This document shows positions 26,486 through 33,378 of a DNA stretch of 64,000 nucleotides, piece by piece. The stretch spans positions 24,421 through 88,420 of the forward strand of contig NZ_BASE01000106.1 of NCBI RefSeq assembly GCF_000813125.1, in the 5' to 3' direction. The notes under the pieces are model-generated. The model was not told the DNA's origin, did not search any database, and was given only the letters and a program-made list of their open reading frames with translations. This DNA is from Mesobacillus selenatarsenatis SF-1. GTDB lineage: Bacteria > Bacillota > Bacilli > Bacillales > Cytobacillaceae. A program made the position numbers and the translations under genes. Each line of letters begins with the position of its first letter. Within the stretch, counting starts at the first letter, position 1.

Positions 26486-26522
26486 GCTGTCACCAATCTG
26501 GTGGCAGCTTTCGTGTTTTTTA
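26486..26522 (+). terminator. Terminator-like hairpin in the leader of the zosA-like gene
   Basis: GCTGTCACC (26486-26494) pairs with GGTGGCAGC (26500-26508), then TTTCGTGTTTTTT. No plus-strand gene lies upstream within reach, since EamA is divergent. It therefore ends either a short untranslated transcript or attenuates the downstream ATPase gene. Confidence 0.6.
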
Positions 26523-26535
26523 AGGGTAATGATTG

Positions 26536-26550
26536 TGATTATTAGTATCA
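26536..26550. promoter_or_regulatory. Fur-family operator-like palindrome before zosA
   Basis: TGATTAT-T-AGTATCA has the 7-1-7 form of Fur/PerR/Zur boxes and differs from the Fur consensus TGATAAT-N-ATTATCA at two positions. B. subtilis zosA is PerR-regulated; which Fur-family protein binds here cannot be told from sequence. Confidence 0.5.
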
Positions 26551-26578
26551 TTTAGAGATTTTAAAGGAGGAGAAAAGG

Positions 26579-28498
26579 ATGGCACAGGGAGCAAGCGCGT
26601 TAGCAAAGCAGAACTCGGTCCCAGAAGTAAGCTTTATAGAAAAAATCAAGCCTCACGCAGAACTGATCGCCGCGAGCATTAGCGGGATCCTGATCGCTGC
26701 TGGCTGGATTTTGAGCAAGGGAGATTCAGAAACAGCATCTGTCATCGCTTTTATCCTTGCTTATGTCATTGGCGGTTTTGCAAAAGCGAAGGAAGGCATA
26801 GAAGCCACAATCGAAGACAAAGAATTGAACGTTGAAATGCTGATGATTTTTGCTGCGATTGGATCGGCCATTATTGGATACTGGACAGAAGGCGCAATTT
26901 TGATATTCATTTTTGCGATGAGCGGAGCGCTTGAAACGTATACGATGAACAAAAGCCATAAGGAAATTTCCTCTTTGATGGAGCTGCAGCCGGAGGAAGC
27001 ATTGAGGATTTCAGATGGCGTGGAAGAAAGAGTTCATGTTTCCGAACTGGAAATTGGCGATTTAATTTTGGTAAAACCTGGTGAAAGGATTCCATCGGAC
27101 GGTAAGGTTGCCAGGGGGCAGACGACCATCGACCAGGCTGCCATCACAGGGGAATCGATTCCAGTTTCAAAGGATTCCGGCGACGATGTTTTTGCCGGTA
27201 CGGTCAATCTGACCGGATCGCTTACCGTTGAAATCACAAAACGAAATGATGAAACGCTTTTTCAAAAAATAATCCAGCTAGTCCAGAACGCCCAAAGTGA
27301 GAAGTCTCCTTCCCAGCTGTTCATCGAACGGTTTGAGGGCACTTATGTAAAGGTCGTTCTAGCAGTCGTTGTGCTGATGATGTTTGTTCCACACTATCTG
27401 CTAGACTGGAGCTGGACAGAGACATTTTACCGTGCGATGATCCTGCTTGTCGTCGCTTCCCCATGCGCACTCGTTGCCTCGATTATGCCTGCTACTTTGT
27501 CGGCAATTTCGAATGGCGCGAAGCACGGGATTTTATTCAAAGGCGGCGTCCACCTGGAAAACCTGAGCCACCTTAAAGCCATCGCTTTTGATAAAACAGG
27601 AACGTTGACAAAAGGTAAGCCTGAAGTAACAAATTTGATTGTCGCTGATGGACTGGACCGTGATGATGTATTGCTTAAAGCAGCATCGATTGAAAGCCAC
27701 TCCAATCACCCGTTGGCTAACGCAATCGTCAAACACTCCAAAGATAAGCTTGGTAAAGAGCTTGTTCATCCAGAGAGCATCGAGGATGTATCAGGCTGGG
27801 GCGTGAAGGCTCATTTTGAAAATGAGAATTGGAAAATCGGGAAAGCTGACTTTGTCGGAAGGTCTGCCGCTGAGGCATTTTCAGATGGTGCTGCAGTAAA
27901 GCTGGCTGCTGAAGGAAAAACGATTGTGTTTATCGAACGGAATGGTCAGCTGGCAGGGCTGATTGCACTGAAGGACGTAGTGCGTGAAGAAACAAAACAG
28001 GCAATCGACCTATTGAAGTCAGAAGGCATCTACACCGTCATGCTCACAGGCGACAGCCAAAACACGGGAAAGGCAATCGCTGCCGAAAGCCATGTTGAAG
28101 GATACATTGCAGAATGCCTGCCTGAAACAAAAGTTCAAGAATTGAAGAAATTGAAAGAACAATACGGCCAAGTTGCCATGGTCGGAGACGGCATCAATGA
28201 CGCACCGGCGCTTGCAACCGCGAACGTAGGCATCGCAATGGGTGAAGGTTCGGATGTTGCCCTGGAAACAGCAGACGTCGTGCTGATGAAAAACGACCTG
28301 CCGAAGATTGCCGAAGCCATCAACCTATCCCGCCGGATGAATCGGATCGTCAAGCAAAACGTCGTCTTCTCCATCCTGGTAATCATGGTGCTGATCGCAT
28401 CGAACTTCCTGCAGCTGCTCGACCTGCCATACGGCGTCATCGGCCACGAAGGAAGCACCATACTGGTTATCTTGAATAGCTTGAGACTGTTGAAATAA
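26579..28498 (+). CDS. zosA: P1B-type metal-transporting ATPase, ZosA/CadA-like
   Basis: A 639-residue ATP-driven metal transporter. Visible parts: four N-terminal membrane helices, actuator TGES (about residues 190-193), the SPCAL metal site in helix 6 (294-298), phosphorylation DKTGT (338-342), MVGDGINDAP, and a final helix pair ending HEGSTILVILNSLRLL. There is no N-terminal CxxC metal-binding domain. Length and ends resemble B. subtilis ZosA (zinc uptake under peroxide stress), but export of Zn, Cd or Co is also possible. GGAGGAG lies six bases before the ATG. A Fur-family box and a hairpin lie upstream. Confidence 0.88.
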   Translation: MAQGASALAKQNSVPEVSFIEKIKPHAELIAASISGILIAAGWILSKGDSETASVIAFILAYVIGGFAKAKEGIEATIEDKELNVEMLMIFAAIGSAIIGYWTEGAILIFIFAMSGALETYTMNKSHKEISSLMELQPEEALRISDGVEERVHVSELEIGDLILVKPGERIPSDGKVARGQTTIDQAAITGESIPVSKDSGDDVFAGTVNLTGSLTVEITKRNDETLFQKIIQLVQNAQSEKSPSQLFIERFEGTYVKVVLAVVVLMMFVPHYLLDWSWTETFYRAMILLVVASPCALVASIMPATLSAISNGAKHGILFKGGVHLENLSHLKAIAFDKTGTLTKGKPEVTNLIVADGLDRDDVLLKAASIESHSNHPLANAIVKHSKDKLGKELVHPESIEDVSGWGVKAHFENENWKIGKADFVGRSAAEAFSDGAAVKLAAEGKTIVFIERNGQLAGLIALKDVVREETKQAIDLLKSEGIYTVMLTGDSQNTGKAIAAESHVEGYIAECLPETKVQELKKLKEQYGQVAMVGDGINDAPALATANVGIAMGEGSDVALETADVVLMKNDLPKIAEAINLSRRMNRIVKQNVVFSILVIMVLIASNFLQLLDLPYGVIGHEGSTILVILNSLRLLK

Positions 28499-28505
28499 AA
28501 ACGTA

Positions 28506-28538
28506 GCTCCTGCTGGTTAATCCAGTGGGAGTTTTTTA
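28506..28538 (+). terminator. zosA terminator
   Basis: CTCCTGCTGG (28507-28516) pairs with CCAGTGGGAG (28522-28531) using two wobble pairs, followed by TTTTTT. Confidence 0.9.
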
Positions 28539-28562
28539 TTGCAATCCTCGTTTTTCCTGATA

Positions 28563-28893
28563 TGACGGACATTTTTGCATCAGTTCCGGTGATTTCTGTC
28601 CGTCATAGCCTTGATGACGGACACTTTTTCTCTGTTTTCTTCCGGTTTCTGTCCGTCATGACCTTGATGACGGACACTTTTCCTCTGTTTCCTTCGATTT
28701 CTGTCCGTCATGACCTTGATGACGGACACTTTTCCTCTGTTTCCTTCGATTTCTGTCCGTCATGGCCTTGATGACGGACACTTTTCCTCTGTTTCCTTCG
28801 ATTTCTGTCCGTCATGGCCTTGATGACGGACACTTTTCCTCTGGCCTTGATGAAGGACACTTTTTCCTAGGTTTCGGCAATTTCTGTTCGTAA
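28563..28893. repeat. Six-unit tandem array of a 52-bp inverted-repeat unit (TGACGGACA type)
   Basis: TGACGGAC starts at 28563, 28615, 28668, 28720, 28772 and 28824, with a truncated unit at 28851. Spacing is 52, 53, 52, 52, 52, then 27. Each unit has TGACGGACA, 25 bases of CTTT-rich spacer, then TGTCCGTCA and a 9-base link. The unit length equals that of the 23.3-kb array although the sequences are unrelated. It lies between convergent genes in the gene-free stretch 28539-28954. The period is not a multiple of three, so it is not coding. Confidence 0.93.
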
Positions 28894-28954
28894 TAACTTC
28901 TATTTAGATATTCCATACTTTCTCCGAGGTCACTGTATTTTCTGCCAAAAATGA

Positions 28955-28979
28955 TAAAGCGCCCTCCGAATGGGGGCGC
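28955..28979 (-). terminator. Terminator of the small basic-protein gene
   Basis: GCGCCC and GGGCGC arms (28959-28979) immediately after the stop at 28986, followed by TTTATCATTTTT on the minus strand. Confidence 0.8.
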
Positions 28980-28985
28980 CTGGTG

Positions 28986-29090
28986 TTAGTGATATCCGTT
29001 TGATCCGTTTGCTGAACCGGATGTTTTTTGGCTGTGATTGCTTTTGCCTTTTTGCTTTGTGCTTCCATCTTTCTTTGTCTTCTTTGTCAT
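28986..29090 (-). CDS. Small basic hydrophilic protein (34 aa), unknown
   Basis: Thirty-four residues, MTKKTKKDG then a Lys/Ser/Gly/Asn-rich tail ending NGSNGYH. The start at 29090 follows AAGGGGGAA, and a terminator lies right after the stop. Composition resembles small acid-soluble or other minor spore proteins, but I cannot match a family. The longer open frame upstream has no ribosome site. Confidence 0.6.
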   Translation of the reverse strand: MTKKTKKDGSTKQKGKSNHSQKTSGSANGSNGYH

Positions 29091-29190
29091 CCTAAATTCC
29101 CCCTTAATCAAAGTGAGGAGCAAGCCTCTTTTGTATCTTCTGCTAAAACAGCTGGCGTTACATGAGGTAATTTCAGGATAAAAAAGGCTG

Positions 29191-30006
29191 TCAGCAGCCT
29201 GCTTTCTTTTCGCTATAATAAGCATTGATTTCCCCGCCAATGATAATGATATACGCGGATAAGTAGAGCCAGATCATCAGGACGATGATTGCGCCTATGC
29301 TGCCATATGTGGCGGTGTAGGAAGCGAAGTTGCTGACATAGTAGGAGAATCCGAGTGATACGAGCACCCATCCTCCGGTTGCGAAAATTGATCCCGGTAT
29401 GCCGCTGACACAGGTCAGCTTCTTGTTGGGAGCAATCCAGTACAAACCAAGAAAAACAATGAATAAAATCAAAATACTGATCACCCAGCGAAGCATATTC
29501 CAGACGTAAAGGAATTGTTCTTTCAGTCCGAAATTCGCGAACAGCCAGCTTCCAATTTCTTTTCCAAACACGGGAAGGATCAAAGCGACCAGGAACACAA
29601 AGATCATGGCAAATGTCAAAAAGATTGCCATAAACCTGCTTACGATGAATGACCTTGTTTCTTCAACCCGATATGCACGGTTAAATGCCCTTACAATCGC
29701 ATTGATCCCGTTCGAGGCTGACCAAATTGTCGCCAATAATCCAAAGCTCAGCAATTTGCCGTCTTTTTTCATGATATCTTCGAGGCTATTTTTGATTAAA
29801 TCCATCGAATTACCAGGTGCATAGTCATCAAAGAAGCCGAGGATATCCACTTCTGAAATTGGCAGATATGGTACAAGCGTTACCAGGAAAATCAAAAGCG
29901 GAAACAAGGAAAGCAAAAAGAAATATGCAAGCTGCGCGGCAAGTGCCGGAACATCGTCCTCTTGAATTCTTTGCCACATATGCCTGAAAAATGATATATC
30001 AACCAT
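29191..30006 (-). CDS. YihY/BrkB family membrane protein
   Basis: A 271-residue protein with six membrane helices and the family pattern DDVPALAAQLAYFFLLSLFPLLIFL near the N-terminus, LWSASNGINAIVRAFNRAYRVEETRSF mid-protein, and MIWLYLSAYIIIIGGEINAY near the C-terminus. Once named ribonuclease BN, now considered a membrane protein or transporter of unknown substrate. B. subtilis YfkH is the likely counterpart. GAGGTGA is very close to the ATG. Downstream partner of the YtxH gene. Confidence 0.9.
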   Translation of the reverse strand: MVDISFFRHMWQRIQEDDVPALAAQLAYFFLLSLFPLLIFLVTLVPYLPISEVDILGFFDDYAPGNSMDLIKNSLEDIMKKDGKLLSFGLLATIWSASNGINAIVRAFNRAYRVEETRSFIVSRFMAIFLTFAMIFVFLVALILPVFGKEIGSWLFANFGLKEQFLYVWNMLRWVISILILFIVFLGLYWIAPNKKLTCVSGIPGSIFATGGWVLVSLGFSYYVSNFASYTATYGSIGAIIVLMIWLYLSAYIIIIGGEINAYYSEKKAGC

Positions 30007-30058
30007 CCATTCACCTCATTTATGCTATCCTAGCTCCTGCCCAGGGCTTGTCAATTCA

Positions 30059-30421
30059 TCATTCTTTTTCATCTATATGCTGCTGTGTTCGTCCGGATGC
30101 CGCAATCTTTCTCAGCGTTTCTTTTGTATCTTTGACCAAATCCGTAACCTGAGGCGGTACATCCTTTATTTCTTCAACCTTTTCAGTGATAAAAGCAACG
30201 TCCTCTGTTACTTGTTCCACTGTTGCTCTTACTTTATTCGCTGTTTCTCTCAGGTCTTCAATAAACTCATTTGGGTTTTTCACAACATACGAAACACCGC
30301 TGGAAACCTTGCTGAAATCCTCTTTTACAGCCTGGCGTGTCGATTTTTCCAAAAGGGTAACCGCTCCCCCAGCCAACGCGCCAAACACCATGCCCATCCA
30401 AAACTTTTTCGAACTGCCCAT
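30059..30421 (-). CDS. YtxH domain protein
   Basis: A 120-residue protein with the YtxH start SKKFWMGMVFGALAGGAVTLLEKSTRQAV followed by a Glu/Lys/Val-rich helical region. General-stress-type, membrane-associated; function unknown. Start at 30421 has GGAGGAG six bases upstream. It probably forms an operon with the yihY-type gene, 52 bases downstream. Confidence 0.88.
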   Translation of the reverse strand: MGSSKKFWMGMVFGALAGGAVTLLEKSTRQAVKEDFSKVSSGVSYVVKNPNEFIEDLRETANKVRATVEQVTEDVAFITEKVEEIKDVPPQVTDLVKDTKETLRKIAASGRTQQHIDEKE

Positions 30422-30501
30422 GTTTTCTCCTCCTAGAGTCTTCCTTCTCATTTTGCAGGCCTCTCGTTGCCTGCCTCCTAACTAACATTTTCCACGATTG
30501 C

Positions 30502-30522
30502 CATCACTTCATGCAAGTGATG
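30502..30522. promoter_or_regulatory. Perfect 8-5-8 palindrome
   Basis: CATCACTT, five bases, AAGTGATG, without a U tract on either strand, in the divergent space between ytxH and the symporter gene. This looks more like an operator than a terminator; binding protein unknown. Confidence 0.4.
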
Positions 30523-30664
30523 TGAAAAATATTGCGAATTTTTAAGAGCACCGCTCCCGTGAATTTCAAAAATGGATAATATTTTAGGAAGCTTAAAACA
30601 CCTTTACGACAACTACTCAAGCACGAATTATCTGAACTACTAAGTTTTACCTAATGGATATCGC

Positions 30665-30694
30665 TTGACTTTCTACTAATTATCAGAATATTCT
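30665..30694 (+). promoter_or_regulatory. Candidate sigma-A promoter of the symporter gene
   Basis: TTGACT (30665-30670), 18 bases, TATTCT (30689-30694), about 45 bases before the ATG. Apart from this and the palindrome, nothing recognisable was seen in 30422-30739. Confidence 0.4.
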
Positions 30695-30739
30695 TGTTGA
30701 AGAACATTTTCCGAATATAACTTTTTAAGGAGGAGCATC

Positions 30740-32095
30740 ATGACATTTGAAGATTGGATTGGAAAGATCAGCGGCTGGGTTTGGGGTCCTCCTTTATTGA
30801 TCCTGCTTGTTGGGACTGGAATCTACCTTACATTCCGCATCGGCTTCTTGCAAATGAGGCTGCTGCCATACTCACTCAAGCTGGCATTTACTAAGAAACA
30901 GGACAAAACATCAGAAGGGGATATTTCACATTTCCAGGCTTTAATGACGGCACTGGCTGCAACTGTTGGTACCGGTAATATCGCAGGTGTCGCTACGGCA
31001 ATTTTTACAGGCGGACCTGGTGCCGTCTTCTGGATGTGGATTACGGCGTTTTTCGGTATGGCTACGAAATACGCAGAAGCTATTTTAGCGGTAAAATACC
31101 GGGTTGAGGACAAGGATGGCGAGATGTCCGGCGGTCCAATGTATTACCTCGAACGCGGACTCGGCCAAAAATGGCTTGGTGTTTTATTTGCATTGTTTGG
31201 CGCGATTGCGGCTTTCGGGATTGGCAACCTTGTTCAATCAAACTCAGTTGCAAGCGTCGTACAATCAACATTTTCAGTGCCCGCCTGGGTTACGGGACTT
31301 GTCTTAACAATTTTTACGGCTCTTGCTCTGATTGGCGGAATTAAGAGCATCGGTAAAGTCACTGCTTTATTTGTGCCGGTGATGGCAGCATTTTACCTTC
31401 TTGCTGGTCTTGTGGTCATGATTATGAATTTTGATCTCGTTCCAGCAGCAGTTGCACTTATTTTTACAGATGCCTTTACTGGAGAGGCTGTGGCCGGCGG
31501 AGCGCTCGGAACTGTGATTCGGATGGGTGTTGCTCGCGGCGTGTTCTCCAATGAAGCAGGACTCGGGTCTGCACCAATTGCTGCTGCTGCAGCCAAGACG
31601 GATCTTCCTGGACGCCAGGCACTTGTGTCGATGACTCAGGTATTCATTGATACAATTGTCATCTGTTCCATCACAGGAATCACCATCGTCATGGGCGGCT
31701 TGTACACAGGAGATACTACAGCAGCCGACCTTACATCAGCGACCTTCGGCAAGTTCCTTGGCCAGACCGGATCCGTGATCGTCGCGGTTGGTTTGCTGTT
31801 CTTTGCATCATCGACAATCATCGGCTGGTCTTATTACGGAGAGAAGTGCTTCTCCTATCTGTTCAGCAAGAATGTCGTGTTTTACTACCGAATCGCGTTT
31901 GTCGTTGCTGTATTCATCGGAGCAATCTCCCAGCTTGAAGTTGTATGGGGCATAGCAGATGTCATGAACGGATTGATGGCCTTCCCGAACCTGATCGGAT
32001 TGCTCGGCTTGTCTGGCGTGGTCGTAGTTGAAACAAGAAAGATTTTGAATGCTATTAAGGAAGAAAAGAACGAAGCTAACACGTATAGTGCTTAA
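30740..32095 (+). CDS. Sodium:alanine/glycine symporter (AGCS family)
   Basis: A 451-residue membrane protein with about eleven helices. AGCS signatures: GTGNIAGVATAIFTGGPGAVFWMW (about residues 76-99), YAEAILAVKYR, and SNEAGLGSAPIAAAAAKTDLPGRQ. It imports alanine or glycine with Na+ (B. subtilis AlsT is a relative). AAGGAGGAG is upstream. It has its own promoter candidate and terminator; no glycine riboswitch is seen. Confidence 0.93.
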   Translation: MTFEDWIGKISGWVWGPPLLILLVGTGIYLTFRIGFLQMRLLPYSLKLAFTKKQDKTSEGDISHFQALMTALAATVGTGNIAGVATAIFTGGPGAVFWMWITAFFGMATKYAEAILAVKYRVEDKDGEMSGGPMYYLERGLGQKWLGVLFALFGAIAAFGIGNLVQSNSVASVVQSTFSVPAWVTGLVLTIFTALALIGGIKSIGKVTALFVPVMAAFYLLAGLVVMIMNFDLVPAAVALIFTDAFTGEAVAGGALGTVIRMGVARGVFSNEAGLGSAPIAAAAAKTDLPGRQALVSMTQVFIDTIVICSITGITIVMGGLYTGDTTAADLTSATFGKFLGQTGSVIVAVGLLFFASSTIIGWSYYGEKCFSYLFSKNVVFYYRIAFVVAVFIGAISQLEVVWGIADVMNGLMAFPNLIGLLGLSGVVVVETRKILNAIKEEKNEANTYSA

Positions 32096-32099
32096 GTAG

Positions 32100-32127
32100 A
32101 TCCGGCGTCCCAATGGCGCCGGATTTG
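32100..32127 (+). terminator. Symporter terminator
   Basis: ATCCGGCG (32100-32107) pairs with CGCCGGAT (32117-32124); short U tract. Confidence 0.7.
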
Positions 32128-32189
32128 TAATTGACTTTTTTAACCGAACGTGGAAAGATGGTTGTACAACCATTGAGAGGATGAACGGA

Positions 32190-32414
32190 GTGGACTTAAC
32201 TAAAAATTCCCCTGAGAACGTTGAATTCATGATTGAAAAAATCAAGGAAAAATTGAAGTTCATGAACCTTGGCGCGATTAAATCAACGCATTTTGACGGC
32301 GAAATGTATGAAGAATTGAAAGAAATCTATGATATGATCATGCGTAAAACTAACTTCAGCCCGAACGAAATGCAGGCGATCGCTGAAGAGCTAGGGAACT
32401 TAAGAAAGCAGTAA
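32190..32414 (+). CDS. yfkK: DUF1128 (YfkK) family protein
   Basis: A 74-residue helical protein: NSPENVEFMIEKIKEKLKFMNLG then HFDGEMYEELKEIYDMIMRK. It matches DUF1128/YfkK; function unknown. I prefer GTG at 32190 (GAGAGG nine bases upstream, usual family length); ATG at 32181 would add three residues. Strong terminator behind it. Confidence 0.85.
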   Translation: MDLTKNSPENVEFMIEKIKEKLKFMNLGAIKSTHFDGEMYEELKEIYDMIMRKTNFSPNEMQAIAEELGNLRKQ

Positions 32415-32420
32415 GGGTGG

Positions 32421-32449
32421 CAGGCACTTAATTGGGTGCCTGTTTTTTT
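32421..32449 (+). terminator. yfkK terminator
   Basis: CAGGCAC (32421-32427) pairs with GTGCCTG (32436-32442), then seven T's. Confidence 0.92.
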
Positions 32450-32503
32450 GTTGTGTAATGAGATGTAGTCAACATATCGTGAATTTGGGTGGATTAATTT
32501 AGG

Positions 32504-32680
32504 ATGTGGTTGAAATAATTTCAAATGTGGTCGAATTAATTGAAAATGTGGTTGAATTATCTTCAAATGTGGTCGAATTAATTCAAAATGTGGTTGAATT
32601 ATCTTCAAATGTGGTCGAATTAATTCAAAATGTGGTTGAATTATCTTCAAATGTGGTCGAATTAATTGAAAATGAAGTCA
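32504..32680. repeat. Nine-unit tandem array, ATGTGG type, exact 21-bp period
   Basis: ATGTGG(T/C)... units start at 32504, 32525, 32546, 32567, 32588, 32609, 32630, 32651 and 32672 (last degenerate): exactly 21 bp each. Two alternating versions (GTCGAATTAATT and GTTGAATTATCTT) give a 42-bp higher order. It lies between convergent genes in the gene-free stretch 32450-32693. Because 21 is a multiple of three, open frames appear on both strands, but none has a good start. Confidence 0.93.
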
Positions 32681-32693
32681 CGATATTCTCAAA

Positions 32694-32726
32694 TTCAAAA
32701 ACGGTCCTCACATATGAGGACCGTTT
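32694..32726 (-). terminator. Terminator of the reductase operon
   Basis: AAACGGTCCTCA (32699-32709) pairs with TGAGGACCGTTT (32715-32726), just after the TorD-like gene; TTTGAATTTG follows on the minus strand. Confidence 0.88.
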
Positions 32727-32732
32727 CATGTT

Positions 32733-33314
32733 TTATGCTGCCTCCGCCCAATTTTCACTCATCATTTCTGCATAAAAGCTGAGGAACTCTTTGAAGAACG
32801 GATGGTTGATTTTTGCTTCGGCGTTTTCAAGCAATGGTTTTAATACTGGCGTGATAAATCTTGTCAGCATTTCTGCTTCTATTTCTCCGAGCTGCTGAAG
32901 GTGTTCGCCGTTGCCCTCTTGTTCCGCTTTGATCTCTCCCTGTAAAATCGAGCTGATAAATGCGGTCATGCTGCCGAAATGGTCTGGCAATCTGTCTTGT
33001 TCAAGCGGGAAATAGAAGGCTGTTTTTTCATAAAGGCCGATCAGGCAAAGGAGTTCATGCCTGCGGGTTTCTTCATCTTCATTATTTTTCGTGTATGATG
33101 AAAAATAAGGGGAGACAAAGTGATCTCCCGGTATGAAAAAGTGATTGTCATACCAGAGCTGCACTTCATCCCGGTTGTAAAATGAATGAAATGTAAGCTC
33201 CTCCCGCATTCCTTCAGGGACATCGTTCATGAATGCTTCATAGGTATCCCATTCCCCAAGCCAGATGCTTGTCATGATATTCGCGATTGCGAGCTTTCCA
33301 TATCGTTCTTCCAT
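32733..33314 (-). CDS. TorD/DmsD-type molybdoenzyme chaperone
   Basis: A 193-residue all-helical cytoplasmic protein. The family region HFVSPYFSSYTKN (about residues 70-82) and the later LEQDRLPDHFGSMTAFIS block are visible. TorD-family chaperones bind the Tat signal and help insert molybdopterin before export; this one is the last gene of the reductase operon and surely serves the catalytic subunit 64 bases upstream. Start 33314 is chosen for spacing from GGTGGAG; longer starts at 33317 and 33332 exist. Confidence 0.85.
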   Translation of the reverse strand: MEERYGKLAIANIMTSIWLGEWDTYEAFMNDVPEGMREELTFHSFYNRDEVQLWYDNHFFIPGDHFVSPYFSSYTKNNEDEETRRHELLCLIGLYEKTAFYFPLEQDRLPDHFGSMTAFISSILQGEIKAEQEGNGEHLQQLGEIEAEMLTRFITPVLKPLLENAEAKINHPFFKEFLSFYAEMMSENWAEAA

Positions 33315-33378
33315 CATTGTCTCCACCTTCATTTTTCAAGAAATTTCGAGGGGACCATCAAGGCACCCCCGATGATGT

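Noticed and set aside
28562..28771. Open frame in the 52-bp array downstream of the metal ATPase
   Set aside because: The unit length is not a multiple of three, the frame changes along the array, and no start signal exists.
32506..32775. Plus-strand open frame of heptad repeats (NVVELIQ/NVVELSS) and its minus-strand counterpart
   Set aside because: Both arise because the array period of 21 bp is divisible by three. There is no ribosome binding site, the starts are GTG or arbitrary, and the minus frame overlaps the yfkK coding end.
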